From Halopenitus malekzadehii (GTDB lineage: Archaea; Halobacteriota; Halobacteria; Halobacteriales; Haloferacaceae): DNA of 64,000 nt. The translations under genes were made by a program, and so were the position numbers. The notes under the pieces are model-generated. The model saw nothing but the letters and a program-made list of their open reading frames with translations. It was not told where the DNA came from and did no database searches. Where the stretch lies: NCBI RefSeq assembly GCF_900108505.1, contig NZ_FNWU01000006.1, positions 37,825 through 101,824 on the forward strand, given 5' to 3'. This document shows positions 36,111-45,647 of this stretch, piece after piece; within the stretch, counting starts at the first letter, position 1, and each line of letters opens with the position of its first letter.

Positions 36111-36434
36111 ATGGTACCTTCGATCCCACTGTTCGGCCCGCTTCCCGTCGGTCCCGAACTCCTCATCATCCTGCTCGTTCTCGTGTTGCTGTTCGGCGCG
36201 AACAAGATCCCCAAACTCGCCCGCTCGACCGGCCAGGCGATGGGCGAGTTCAAGAAGGGACGCGAGGAGATCGAGGAAGAGCTCAACGAGATGCAGGGCG
36301 ATGCGGACGAGACGACGACTGACCGCTCGACCGACACGGACGCGTCCGCCGACGAGACGTCCACCGAGACGTCCTCGAACGCGACCGACGAGGAGGATTC
36401 GACCGAGACCGAAACCGAATCGTCGTCGAAATAA
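36111..36434 (+). CDS. tatA: Sec-independent protein translocase TatA
   Basis: This 107-residue protein has an N-terminal hydrophobic helix (ELLIILLVLVLLFGANKIP, residues 16-34), an amphipathic helix (KLARSTGQAMGEFKKGREE) and a long Asp/Glu/Thr/Ser tail. The FGANKIP hinge with Lys-Leu-Ala-Arg is the TatA/E signature. It forms the pore of the twin-arginine route, which haloarchaea use heavily; at least three Tat lipoprotein substrates lie in this window. A catataataatt box lies about 25-30 bases upstream. Confidence 0.94.
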   Translation: MVPSIPLFGPLPVGPELLIILLVLVLLFGANKIPKLARSTGQAMGEFKKGREEIEEELNEMQGDADETTTDRSTDTDASADETSTETSSNATDEEDSTETETESSSK

Positions 36435-36512
36435 CCCTCAGTGACCGTCCGGCGAACTCCAACACCGACGCATCGCCGACGACCGGGCCGGCGATCGACG
36501 ACCGTTTCTCGT

Positions 36513-36585
36513 GGACGCGTGGCCTAGTGGACAGGGCGAGAGGTTCCTAACCTCTCGATCGCGGGTTCGAATCCCGTCGCGTCCG
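36513..36585 (+). tRNA. tRNA-Arg (anticodon CCU)
   Basis: Acceptor arms GGACGCG and CGCGTCC pair, with discriminator G. The anticodon arm is AGAGG-TTCCTAA-CCTCT, giving anticodon CCT. The T arm is GCGGG-TTCGAAT-CCCGT. No CCA is encoded. A 16-base copy of its 3' end recurs 81 bases downstream. Confidence 0.95.
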
Positions 36586-36607
36586 CTCGTTCACTTCGTT
36601 CACTCAC

Positions 36608-36669
36608 GGACGCGACTGAGTCCCACTCGCTCACTGGGTTCGCTCGCGGGACTCCCGTCGCGTCCGCTC
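36608..36669 (+). repeat. tRNA-Arg acceptor-stem mimic downstream of the tRNA
   Basis: The 16 bases cccgtcgcgtccgctc at the tRNA 3' end (36573-36588) recur exactly at 36654-36669. The copy is preceded by ggacgcgac (36608-36616), so the copy's gtcgcgtcc can pair with it just like the acceptor stem. The inside is a small gcgggactc/gagtccc-type hairpin. It looks like a collapsed tRNA, as expected of attachment-site debris. Confidence 0.6.
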
Positions 36670-36764
36670 TCCATACCGGTACGGATTCGGTTGTGGAACT
36701 CCCACCGCCTTGGATCCCCGATGGAAACGCGATCCGGTTGCGAAAGCGTCACGAGACCCCACAC

Positions 36765-37457
36765 TCACCCTTCGAGCCGGCGGAACGATCGACTCGCGAG
36801 GACGACCGCGGCGACGCCGATGACGACGCTCGCGACCGGGACCACGACGCCGGGGTCGTATTGAACCGGCGGGTGATAGCCGAACCCGTAATCGACGACG
36901 TCGCCGAGAAGCGACAGTCCGAGCGCCAGCCCCAACGCGCCCCGAGTGGTTCGGCCGACCGCGGGGAGCAGGAGCGCCAGCGCGACGAACAGCAGATGCG
37001 TTATCAGGATCCCCCAGTAGGACACCAGCGCGTCCGGCGTTCCCAGATAGCGTTCGGGATGGACGTTCAACGCGACGAGCGGCCAGAGTCCGTATTTGAC
37101 GAGCCAGACGAACGCGAGCGTCTGCAGGTACGCGAGCGGTCGGTTGGTCGGCGTCTCCCGTGCTGACCGACCGGAGCCGACGGTCGGCAGCAGCGCGACG
37201 AGCGCGAGCACCGCGAGCGCGATCGCCATCGGCGAGTCGGCATACAGCGGCCACAGCAGCGTCGGAACGTCGGGCATCGTCGCGACGTAGTAGCGGCCGC
37301 CGACTAGCACGCCGATCGCACAGATCCCGAGCGTCGTCAGCAGACTCCGGGTGTCCCCGAGGAACTCCTCGGCAGCCCGATCACGGATCCGCCGCCGGAC
37401 CGCCGGATCGAACAGGGCAACGACGGGGACGTCGGGGACGCGGTCCGATCGTGTCAC
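36765..37457 (-). CDS. DUF1405 family membrane protein
   Basis: The 230-residue protein has about six membrane segments. Features consistent with DUF1405 are GVLVGGRYYVATMPDVP and WPLYADSPMAIALAVLAL near residues 48-85, the conserved FVWLVKYGLWP (near 116-126), SYWGILITHLLFV (near 145) and GDVVDYGFGYHPP near the end. The ATG at 37457 follows an Asp/Arg-rich upstream region. Function unknown. It is divergent from the pilB-like gene; a tandem repeat lies between. Confidence 0.87.
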   Translation of the reverse strand: MTRSDRVPDVPVVALFDPAVRRRIRDRAAEEFLGDTRSLLTTLGICAIGVLVGGRYYVATMPDVPTLLWPLYADSPMAIALAVLALVALLPTVGSGRSARETPTNRPLAYLQTLAFVWLVKYGLWPLVALNVHPERYLGTPDALVSYWGILITHLLFVALALLLPAVGRTTRGALGLALGLSLLGDVVDYGFGYHPPVQYDPGVVVPVASVVIGVAAVVLASRSFRRLEG

Positions 37458-37504
37458 GACCGGTCCTCCGAGGTGCCGGTGGAAAAAGGTCGCGCCCGAT
37501 TCGA

Positions 37505-37558
37505 CGGTCGCTGATGCTTCGGCGGTCGCTGATGCTTCGGCGGTCGCTGATGCTTCGG
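37505..37558. repeat. Three exact 18-base tandem repeats
   Basis: The unit cggtcgctgatgcttcgg occurs three times head to tail (37505-37522, 37523-37540, 37541-37558), with a decayed fourth start (cggtcgatg). It lies between divergent genes and is non-coding under the starts chosen here. Confidence 0.85.
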
Positions 37559-37685
37559 CGGTCGATGTCGCCTCACCGTCGAAACCGGGCGAAACGCGTC
37601 ACACCGTCGAACGCGGCCGTAACGAGTTGGTTCACTGACTCGTTTGGAGGAAGCCTTTTTGCCTCTGCCGGAACTGGTGCGGGTA

Positions 37686-40600
37686 ATGGCTGAGCACGCC
37701 GACGGCGAGGGGGAGCCGTCCGATGCCGAGCGAGGCCGCGGGGGGACCGACACGGGGGACGGGGCGGAGATCCAGCCGGCCGACCTCTCGGCCCGGATCA
37801 CGGTTGCCGCTGCCGCCGGCAAGACGCTTCACGACCGCTGTGCTGATCGGTACGACCTCTCGACGGTCCCGGTCGCGAAGGGGTATTACACGTGGGCGGA
37901 CTACGCGCGGGAATACGGACTCGACGGCGCCGGTGACGCGTCCGGCACTGCGGGTGTCGGGGACGCTGATGGGGACAGAGACGCTGACGGGGACGAGAGC
38001 AGGGATGCCGAGGGAGTCGATCGGACCGCCGCGCTCGGGTTCGATCCCGATGCGCTCGACGGATTGCTCTCCGCCGGGGGCGCCCTCGCTGAGGGGCTCT
38101 TGGCGGCGGTGGAGACGCGAACGGTCTCGATCGCCGAGGACCTCGCCGAGGACGACTTCTTCAGCACCGACGAGGGCGCCACCACGCTCGTCAACCGATA
38201 CGACCTGGAGAAGGCGGTTCCCGCCGCCAAGAAATCGCACTTCCGCGAGGTCGAACGCTACTGGGTGAACAAGCCGTACGCGTTCGTCATCATCTTCCAC
38301 TCGACGAAGGAGAACGAGAAGAAGTACTACGCGATCCAGCCGTACCGCACCGAGATCGAGTCGGACATCAACGACTATCTGACCGGCAAACTGCGCACGT
38401 CGATCAAGTACGCGGACGAGTCGATCGCCGGCGGCGACGAGGCCGAACGGAAGGCGGTGATCGCCGAGGAGACCTATCGGCTGCTCGACCGGTACGACCT
38501 GTACACCCGCGAGTCCGATTCGAGTCCGATCGCCGAGGCGTTCGACCGGTTCGGGTTCGAGCCGACCGACGGGATCACGGGGCGGATCGCCCAGGCACTC
38601 GGGTACGAACCGCGTGAGTCACGGCGCCAGGGCGATCTCGACGGGATCGCTGCACGCCCCGAACCGGCCGTCCTCGAGGAGGACGCCGAGACGCTCACCG
38701 AGTACCAGGTCGAGAAGCTGTTGTACTACCTCAAGCGGGATTTCATCGGCTACGAACGGATCGACCCGATCAAATACGACATCAACGTCGAGGACATCTC
38801 CTGTGACGGCTACGACTCGCCGGTGTTCGTCTACCACTCCGGGTACGAACAGATCATCTCGAACGTTCACCACGGGACGACCGAGCTTGATGATTTCGTC
38901 GTCAAGCTCGCCCAGCGGTCGGGCAAGGGGATCTCAAAGCGATCGCCGCAGGTCGACTGTACGCTGCCGGACGGCTCACGGGCGCAACTCACCCTCGGGA
39001 AGGAGGTCTCCGATCACGGGACGAACTACACCATCCGGCAGTTCAAGGACGTCCCCTTTACCCCGGTCGACCTCGTCAACTGGAACACCTTCTCGCTCGA
39101 CGAGATGGCCTTCCTGTGGCTGTGTATCGAGAACCACAAGTCGCTCATCTTCGCCGGCGGGACTGCCTCCGGAAAGACGACGAGCCTGAACGCGGTCTCG
39201 CTTTTCATCCCCTCGAACTCGAAGATCGTCTCGATCGAAGACACTCGCGAGGTGGAGTTGCCCCAGCGCAACTGGATCGCCTCCGTCACGCGCCCCTCAT
39301 TCAGCGACGACGACAAGGGCGACGTCGACGAATTCGACCTCCTCGAGGCCGCCCTCCGGCAGCGTCCGGACTACATCGTGATGGGCGAGATCCGCGGCGA
39401 GGAGGGGCGGACGGCCTTTCAGGTGATGTCGACGGGCCACACGACCTACACGACCTTCCACGCCGACTCGGTCGGCGAGGTGCTCAAGCGGTTCACCACC
39501 GACCCGATCAACGTCTCGAAGACGATGTTCACGGCGCTGGATCTGGTCTCGGTGCAGTCGTCGACCCGCGTCAAGGGGCGGAAGGTTCGACGGAACAAAT
39601 CCCTCACCGAGATCAACCACTACGACGCCGAGAACGACGAGATCAACGTCCAGGACATCTACCAGTGGCAGGCGGAGACCGACGAGTTCCTCCAGCTCGG
39701 CGAGTCGAACACGCTTCGGGAGATCACCTTCGATCGCGGATGGGATCGGGAGACGCTGGAGGCGGAGATGTTCAAACGCCGGGTGGTTTTGGCGTACCTG
39801 ATCGACTGCGGGCTCAACACCTACGCGGAGGTGGCCGCGACCTTCCAGGCGTTCATCAACGACCCCGAGACGATCCTCGCGTTGATGGCCAACGACGGCC
39901 TTCGTCGATCGCTTGAGGATCTCCGGGAGATGGAGTCGGTTCAGATCAACGTCGATCCCGCAACCGAGGCGATGGTGCCGCGTCCCGAACCCGACGAGAG
40001 CGGCCGCGAGGAGGCGGCCGGGATCCTCGAGGATGCCGAGGACCTGTTCGCGGAGTACCGCGGCACCGTTCCCAACTCGGTCGCCGACGCGATCGTCGAC
40101 GTGCCGGCCGCATCGGACGTCGAGGCGGAGCCGGCGGCCGACCGGTCGACGCTTCGCACCATCGCGGCTGATGCCGGAACGGGGGACGACGAGATCGACG
40201 CCGCCGAAGCCACCGCCGGCGACGCCGATGCCGACACCAGTATCAACCCATCCGTCGATGGTGATGTGGACGCGGACGTCGGTGATGAACGTGACCCACT
40301 GGATGTGGAGTCGTCCGAGACGGACCAACCGCGCGCGTCCGGTCGCTCCATCGATCCTGTGACGGAAGCGTCCACAGATCCTGAGACGGAAGCGTCCACA
40401 GATCCTGAGACGGAAGCGTCCTCCGAACCGGAAGCGGAGACGGACGAGCAACTGTCACTCCGATCGCCGGCCCCACCGATGGATGATGGATCACGGGATG
40501 CCCCTCCGGATGCCGCCGATACCGAAAGCCACGAGCCGACCGATCGGCCTCCCGAAACCGATCCGGGCGTCCGAGACGGTCTGACGGATGGTGATACGGC

Positions 40601-40751
40601 TGAAGAAAACGCCCGAGACGGGGCAAAGCCGGCCGAGCAGGACGAACCGACGGCCGAGCAGGACGAACCGACGGCCGAGCAAGACGAATCGACGGTCGAG
40701 ATCGACGAATGGGGGTTCGGCCCGATCGAGGACGACGGGTCAGGGGAGTGA
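37686..40751 (+). CDS. pilB: Type IV pilus/secretion ATPase, PilB family, with long terminal extensions
   Basis: This hexameric motor ATPase (1,021 residues) would drive assembly of the pilin-like proteins encoded downstream. The ATPase core spans about residues 330-700. Walker A FAGGTASGKTTS is near 488-499, Asp box IEDTREVELPQ near 517, Walker B DYIVMGEIRGEE near 560 and His box MSTGHTTYTTFHADS near 582. The core resembles archaeal GspE/VirB11-like ATPases. The first 130 residues carry Asp/Gly/Arg repeats (GDADGDRDADGDE), and residues after about 763 form an acidic tail of about 260 residues with TEASTDPE and AEQDEPT repeats. The ATG at 37686 is preferred to an upstream start because a ctttttgcc box precedes it by about 30 bases. 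pilC follows 58 bases later. Confidence 0.93.
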   Translation: MAEHADGEGEPSDAERGRGGTDTGDGAEIQPADLSARITVAAAAGKTLHDRCADRYDLSTVPVAKGYYTWADYAREYGLDGAGDASGTAGVGDADGDRDADGDESRDAEGVDRTAALGFDPDALDGLLSAGGALAEGLLAAVETRTVSIAEDLAEDDFFSTDEGATTLVNRYDLEKAVPAAKKSHFREVERYWVNKPYAFVIIFHSTKENEKKYYAIQPYRTEIESDINDYLTGKLRTSIKYADESIAGGDEAERKAVIAEETYRLLDRYDLYTRESDSSPIAEAFDRFGFEPTDGITGRIAQALGYEPRESRRQGDLDGIAARPEPAVLEEDAETLTEYQVEKLLYYLKRDFIGYERIDPIKYDINVEDISCDGYDSPVFVYHSGYEQIISNVHHGTTELDDFVVKLAQRSGKGISKRSPQVDCTLPDGSRAQLTLGKEVSDHGTNYTIRQFKDVPFTPVDLVNWNTFSLDEMAFLWLCIENHKSLIFAGGTASGKTTSLNAVSLFIPSNSKIVSIEDTREVELPQRNWIASVTRPSFSDDDKGDVDEFDLLEAALRQRPDYIVMGEIRGEEGRTAFQVMSTGHTTYTTFHADSVGEVLKRFTTDPINVSKTMFTALDLVSVQSSTRVKGRKVRRNKSLTEINHYDAENDEINVQDIYQWQAETDEFLQLGESNTLREITFDRGWDRETLEAEMFKRRVVLAYLIDCGLNTYAEVAATFQAFINDPETILALMANDGLRRSLEDLREMESVQINVDPATEAMVPRPEPDESGREEAAGILEDAEDLFAEYRGTVPNSVADAIVDVPAASDVEAEPAADRSTLRTIAADAGTGDDEIDAAEATAGDADADTSINPSVDGDVDADVGDERDPLDVESSETDQPRASGRSIDPVTEASTDPETEASTDPETEASSEPEAETDEQLSLRSPAPPMDDGSRDAPPDAADTESHEPTDRPPETDPGVRDGLTDGDTAEENARDGAKPAEQDEPTAEQDEPTAEQDESTVEIDEWGFGPIEDDGSGE

Positions 40752-40809
40752 ACACCGTGTCGCGATCACGCACCGTCCGGCTCGATCGGTCACGGGGAGG
40801 CACGGACCG

Positions 40810-42843
40810 ATGAGCGTCTCCGGACCGGAAGGCACGACCGGCGGGATGGACCTGCTGGGCGTCGCGTTCTACCCGGTCTTTCAACTGCTGTTCGACCCCG
40901 ACGGCGACTTCCTCGCGGACATCGAGGCGAAGCTGACCGAGGCGCGGATGACCGACACCGTCGAGTTGTACGTCTCGAAGGCGCTCGCGATCGGGCTGAT
41001 CACCGGCCTCGTGCTCTGGGTGGTGGGGTCGTTCGTAAGCTACACCGCCTTCGCCGTCGGGCTCGTCGACCCGAACGCGCTTCGACTCGGAATCCCCGTT
41101 CCGGACCCGGAGCTTGCGGCGTTTTTGCGGTCGCTTGCCGTCCCGACCGCGGTGTTCATCGCCGGGCTCGTCTTCGGAACGATCGGGTTCGCGATCGGGT
41201 TTGGAAGCCTCCTCGTCGTCCCGTACTCGCGCTCGTCGGCACGGGAGCGGGAGATCGATATGCTGCTTGCCGACTCGGTGTCGTTTATGTACGCGCTCTC
41301 GGTCGGCGGGCTCAACCAGCTCGAGATCCTTCGCGCGATGGCGGCCGCCGAGGACACCTACGGCGAGGTCTCACGGGAGTTCCAGAGCATCGTCAACGAG
41401 ACCGAGTATTTCGGCACCGACTACCGGAACGCGATCCGGAAACAGTCGATGGAGACGCCCTCCGAGGAACTGTCGCAGTTCCTCACCGATATGCTCTCGA
41501 TCGTTAACTCCGGCGGGGACATGGAGCGGTTCCTGAGCGATAAAAAGGAGAAGCACCTCCGAACGGCCAAACAGCAACAGGAGATGACCCTCGAGACGCT
41601 CGAGCTGTTCGGCGAGATGTATATGACGCTCTCGCTGTTCCCGCTGTTGCTCATCATCATCCTCGTCATCATGGGGATGATGGGCGACTCCGACGACCGA
41701 TTGCTGTACGCGACGGTCTACCTGCTCATCCCGCTGACCGGCGTCGGCTTCCTCGTGCTCGTCTCGACGGTGAAACAGGACGAGCCCGGCGACGGCTATC
41801 TCCGGCCGACCGACAGCAGCGACCGCCTCGAGACCGAGAGCAAGGAGGGCCTGCTCCACCTCGGCCTCGTCGAGGGGTTCGTCGGTCGGTACACGGTGTT
41901 CGACCGCATCAAGGGACGCGAGGGGACCCACAAGACGCTGGAGCTGCTCAAACAGCCCCATCTGTTCTTCAAGCGGAACCCGCTGTACACCCTGGTGTTG
42001 ACGATCCCCGCATCGCTGGTGCTCGTCGCGAACGCCGTCGTGCTGGGCGCCGCGCCGACGACCGTCGACGCCTGGATCGCCCGGCCGGTCTGGAGCACCG
42101 TCATCTGGGTGTACCTCCCGCTGTATCTCACCCTCGTTCCGTTGGCGGTCTTCCACGAGTGGCACGAGCGGTCACGGACGGCGATCGTCGGCAAGCTCTC
42201 GGAGAACCTCCGGAAACTCTCCTCGGCCAACGACACGGGCCAGACCCTCCTCGAGTCGATCCGGACGGTCTCGGAGACGTCCTCGGGCAAGCTCGCCGAC
42301 GAGTTCGACGTGATGTACGCGAAGGTCAACTACGGAATGAGTCTCCGGGAAGCGCTCATCGAGTTCAACAACAAGTACCACATTCCCCGACTCGCCCGGA
42401 CGGTCAAGCTGATCTCGGAGGCACAGGAGGCGTCCTCTCAGATCACGGACGTGTTGACGACCGCCGCGCAGGCCTCGGAGAACCAGGACGACATCGATCG
42501 CGAACGGAAATCACGGACCCGGATGCAGGTGGCGATCATCCTGATGACCTACGTGACGCTGCTGGGCGTGATGGCCATCCTGCAGACGCAGTTCATCGAC
42601 GTGATGGCCGAGCTCGTCGACTCCGGCGGCGACGCCGGCGGGAGCCAGGCGGGCGACATGAACTTCGGCGGCGGGGTCGATCCCGCGCTCCTGTCGCTGC
42701 TGTTCTTCCACGCCGTGACGATCCAGGCGATCCTGTCGGGGTTCATCAGCGGGTACATCCGAAACGCCGACATCATCTCCGGGGTCAAGTTCGTGATCGT
42801 CCTGTTGAGCATCGCCCTCGGTACGTGGATCTACGTGGGGTGA
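40810..42843 (+). CDS. pilC: Type II/IV secretion membrane platform protein PilC (two T2SSF domains)
   Basis: The 677-residue membrane scaffold is partner of the PilB-type motor. It holds two T2SSF/TadC-like halves. The first has ADSVSFMYALSVGGLNQLEILRAMA (in part FMYALSVGGLNQLEILRAM, near residue 157) and helices near 270-330. The second has NLRKLSSANDTGQTLLESI near 465 and membrane helices near 570-590 and 640-677. The tandem layout is usual for archaeal PilC/FlaJ relatives. ATG at 40810 follows pilB's stop; the longer open frame upstream overlaps pilB's tail and is not used. The stop is six bases before the first pilin-like gene. Confidence 0.92.
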   Translation: MSVSGPEGTTGGMDLLGVAFYPVFQLLFDPDGDFLADIEAKLTEARMTDTVELYVSKALAIGLITGLVLWVVGSFVSYTAFAVGLVDPNALRLGIPVPDPELAAFLRSLAVPTAVFIAGLVFGTIGFAIGFGSLLVVPYSRSSAREREIDMLLADSVSFMYALSVGGLNQLEILRAMAAAEDTYGEVSREFQSIVNETEYFGTDYRNAIRKQSMETPSEELSQFLTDMLSIVNSGGDMERFLSDKKEKHLRTAKQQQEMTLETLELFGEMYMTLSLFPLLLIIILVIMGMMGDSDDRLLYATVYLLIPLTGVGFLVLVSTVKQDEPGDGYLRPTDSSDRLETESKEGLLHLGLVEGFVGRYTVFDRIKGREGTHKTLELLKQPHLFFKRNPLYTLVLTIPASLVLVANAVVLGAAPTTVDAWIARPVWSTVIWVYLPLYLTLVPLAVFHEWHERSRTAIVGKLSENLRKLSSANDTGQTLLESIRTVSETSSGKLADEFDVMYAKVNYGMSLREALIEFNNKYHIPRLARTVKLISEAQEASSQITDVLTTAAQASENQDDIDRERKSRTRMQVAIILMTYVTLLGVMAILQTQFIDVMAELVDSGGDAGGSQAGDMNFGGGVDPALLSLLFFHAVTIQAILSGFISGYIRNADIISGVKFVIVLLSIALGTWIYVG

Positions 42844-42849
42844 TCGAGT

Positions 42850-43407
42850 ATGCCAACTCGTCCTCCTCGTCCACCGACAGACACCCACTCCGCGTGCGTT
42901 GATCGTGCACAGACGACCCTCGATTTCGCGATCGGTGCGAGCGTCTTCCTCGTCGTCGTCCTGTTCGTGGTTGCGTTCCTTCCGGCAATGATGACGCCGT
43001 TCCAAGACGTCGATCCCACACAGGCCGCCGATCGATTCGCTGAGTCGTTGTCCGGAGATATGCTTGGACATCCCGCAGATGGGAATCAGCTGAACCGGAC
43101 GTGCACTGCCGCGTTCTTCCGGCAGTTGAACCAGGATTCCCCGGCGCCCGAAACCTGTCGGTTCGCCAACGGGGCGACGACGCCGGCCGAGGTGCTCGGG
43201 ACGGACCACACGGTGAACGTGACGATCGAATCCCGGTCGACTGCCGGGACGGCACCAACGCTGACCGACGAGGGAACGGCCGTGACCCCTGCTGCAGGTC
43301 CCGCAGCCGACGGGATCGACACCGTGACCACTGCACGCCGGATCGTTCTGTTGACGGATGATACCGGCCAGCAGCAGACCTACCGGTTGATCGTGAGGGT
43401 GTGGTAA
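42850..43407 (+). CDS. Pilin-like protein 1 (DUF7287-like)
   Basis: This 185-residue protein has a basic/polar leader of about 20 residues ending in DRA, then QTTLDFAIGASVFLVVVLFVV, one hydrophobic helix. This is an archaeal class III (type IV pilin-like) signal, probably cut by PibD after Ala. The ectodomain contains two Cys (TCTAAFF and ETCRFANG) that could form a disulfide, and Asn-X-Thr sites. The family label DUF7287 is from memory. It begins six bases after pilC and ends two bases before the next gene. Confidence 0.82.
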   Translation: MPTRPPRPPTDTHSACVDRAQTTLDFAIGASVFLVVVLFVVAFLPAMMTPFQDVDPTQAADRFAESLSGDMLGHPADGNQLNRTCTAAFFRQLNQDSPAPETCRFANGATTPAEVLGTDHTVNVTIESRSTAGTAPTLTDEGTAVTPAAGPAADGIDTVTTARRIVLLTDDTGQQQTYRLIVRVW

Positions 43408-43408
43408 T

Positions 43409-44050
43409 ATGGGGTGTGACGCACGCGGTCAGGCACACACCCTCGAGGCGGTAGCCGCCGCGATCGTGTTGCTTTCAGCGATCCTGTTCGCGCTGCAGGT
43501 GACGGCGGTGACGCCGTTGTCGGGCAGTACTTCAAATCAACACATCGAGACACAACAGGCCGAACTGGCGCAGGGAGTCCTCGCAGGTGAGGCGGAAAAC
43601 GGGAGCCTCAAACGGATGCTGGTGTACTACAACACCTCCGCCGATGACGGTCACCGGTTTCACAACGCAACCGGAGGCAGTGGACAGTACGACGGGACGA
43701 TCCCGACCGGTGAGAACGTACCAGCGGTCGCACCCGCCCTCTCGGAGACGTTTCTCGATCGGGGAACGGCGGTCAACGTGGATCTCTACTACCTCGAACC
43801 GGACGGTCGGCGTCGGCAGCCACTGATCGACCTGGGAACGCCAAGCGATCACGCAACGACGGCGACACAGCAAGTGACGCTGTTCGAGAACGACACGATC
43901 CTTGCGTCCGACGGAACGCCGACCGACGAGACGGTTGCCGAGGCTGCGGCGAACGACTCCTACTACGTCGGGGATGGGGACGACATCGATGGAGACGCGT
44001 CGTCGGTGTTCAACGTCGTCGAGGTGGAGGTGACGGTATGGCGGATGTGA
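43409..44050 (+). CDS. Pilin-like protein 2 (DUF7288-like)
   Basis: This 213-residue protein has the leader MGCDARG, then QAHTLEAVAAAIVLLSAILFA: a short charged leader with processing after Arg-Gly and one hydrophobic helix carrying a Glu at +6 of the mature chain, close to the pilin Glu5 rule. The ectodomain is acidic with several Asn-X-Ser/Thr sequons. It follows pilin 1 after one base and overlaps pilin 3 by 13 bases. Function inferred as minor pilin or pseudopilin. Confidence 0.82.
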   Translation: MGCDARGQAHTLEAVAAAIVLLSAILFALQVTAVTPLSGSTSNQHIETQQAELAQGVLAGEAENGSLKRMLVYYNTSADDGHRFHNATGGSGQYDGTIPTGENVPAVAPALSETFLDRGTAVNVDLYYLEPDGRRRQPLIDLGTPSDHATTATQQVTLFENDTILASDGTPTDETVAEAAANDSYYVGDGDDIDGDASSVFNVVEVEVTVWRM

Positions 44051-45132
44051 CCGCGGGTTCGACGGGGGATGCACCCACCGGATCGGCGTCGCGATCCGAC
44101 CGTGGCCAACTGTTCCTCGTCGCCGCGATCGTCCTTGCGGTTCTGTTCGTCACGCTGGCGGTGCTTTTGAACACCGTCATCTACTCCGGCACCCTCGCGA
44201 CTCGCGATGCGGGTGCCGATGTCGACGCCACGATCGAACACCACAGCGGCGCGACCGCTGTCGGAACGCACCTTTTGACAGCGGCAAACGATCACGATGG
44301 CAGCGCGGACCACGACTCACTGCGCACGACCGTCACGGACGGACTGTCCGCCTGGGAGAATGCCTCCACCCGACACGCGGCGCGACGGGGACACGTAACG
44401 ACCGTCGCGAACGTCTCGACGACGGATGGGTCCAGGATCCGGTATGTCGGGGCTGATGGGGCAGACGAACGATTCCACCCCGCCAACACGACGGGAAATT
44501 GGTCGCACGATTGGACGCTCGCGGAGTCCGTCAGCGTCCGGAACTACACGATCGAAGCCGATCCCAGCGAGTCGATCGAGCCCGCCGATGCTCCGGCGAA
44601 CGTCACCGACTCGTTCTTCCTCGTGGTTACTGCTGCCGGCGGGAGCGGTGATGCATATGCGCTGCACCTGTATGAGGACGACTCACAGAGCTGTCTCGTC
44701 CGTCGGAATGTCGATGGGACCGTCGATGGAGATGCCGACGATGCCGACCTCTCCGACCCCGTCTGTGTCGGGTCGGAAACGATCGTCGTCGACGTCACCA
44801 CCGGCACCGTGGCTCCGGGCAACGACCCCGGGAACACGACGGCCTTCGACAACTCGTTCTTCGCCTCCATCGGACGGGATCACTCGATCGCCTACTGGAA
44901 CGGTGACGCAGTCACGGGATCGTACGATCTGCAGGTGAACAGCACGCGATCGAACATCGGTAGCACGCCGAGCAACGCCTACGACGATGTGGAGACTGGC
45001 GATCCCGACAACCCAACCATCGAGGCGACGATCTACGACGTAACCTACGACGTTCGGTATCGGTCCGAGACCGTCCGGTACGAGGCCCCTGTCCGGATCG
45101 CACCGGGGGAGGCACCGTACGATGACGCGTGA
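44038..45132 (+). CDS. Pilin-like protein 3 (DUF7261-like)
   Basis: This 364-residue protein has a leader of about 23 residues ending in SDRG, then QLFLVAAIVLAVLFVTLAVLL. The ectodomain is large and Asp/Thr/Asn-rich, with two Cys (SQSCLVRRN and DPVCVGSE) likely paired. At this length it is a big pseudopilin rather than a major fibre subunit. It overlaps its neighbours on both sides (13 and 11 bases), so co-translation is likely. Confidence 0.82.
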   Translation: MADVTAGSTGDAPTGSASRSDRGQLFLVAAIVLAVLFVTLAVLLNTVIYSGTLATRDAGADVDATIEHHSGATAVGTHLLTAANDHDGSADHDSLRTTVTDGLSAWENASTRHAARRGHVTTVANVSTTDGSRIRYVGADGADERFHPANTTGNWSHDWTLAESVSVRNYTIEADPSESIEPADAPANVTDSFFLVVTAAGGSGDAYALHLYEDDSQSCLVRRNVDGTVDGDADDADLSDPVCVGSETIVVDVTTGTVAPGNDPGNTTAFDNSFFASIGRDHSIAYWNGDAVTGSYDLQVNSTRSNIGSTPSNAYDDVETGDPDNPTIEATIYDVTYDVRYRSETVRYEAPVRIAPGEAPYDDA

Positions 45133-45634
45133 GGAACTCGCCACCGACGACCGCGCCGTCTCGACCGTGGTCGGCTACGTCCTCGGGCTGATCATCGCTT
45201 CGCTGTTGATCTCGGGGTTGTTCGTCGCCGGCGGTGATCTCCTCACCGAGCAGCAGACGGCGGCGGCAACGACCGGCTTCGAGGTGGCTGGTGAACGTGT
45301 GGCCACTGGCTATGCCGACGCCGACCGGCTGGTCGAGACGGCGGACGCATCCGCAAGCGATCCTGGAACCGCGCCGGCGGTTTCGGTCGCAGTACCGATT
45401 CGATCGCGGATCGCCGGGGATGGGTACACCGTCCGGGTGACGGGGACGGGCGGCGGCGATCCGCCATACACCGCCACGATCCACCTCGAAAACACCGACG
45501 GATCGGCGACCTACACGACCCGGGTCGTGACGCACACACCGATTCGTGACGCCTCCGTCGCCGGGGGCCCGATCGTGATCCGGTATGACGACGGGGACGG
45601 AACACTCACCCTGGAACGCGGTCGAATTGCGTGA
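45122..45634 (+). CDS. Pilin-like protein 4 (DUF7266-like)
   Basis: This 170-residue protein has MTREELATDDRA, then VSTVVGYVLGLIIASLLISGL. It is the cassette member closest to a classical haloarchaeal pilin start (RAVSxVxG). The ectodomain is beta-rich with a GDPPYTATIHLENTDGSATY stretch (20 residues). It has no Cys. The end overlaps a GTG of the next open frame, but the next gene is better started at 45769. Confidence 0.82.
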   Translation: MTREELATDDRAVSTVVGYVLGLIIASLLISGLFVAGGDLLTEQQTAAATTGFEVAGERVATGYADADRLVETADASASDPGTAPAVSVAVPIRSRIAGDGYTVRVTGTGGGDPPYTATIHLENTDGSATYTTRVVTHTPIRDASVAGGPIVIRYDDGDGTLTLERGRIA

Positions 45635-45647
45635 TCGAGAACGGTGG

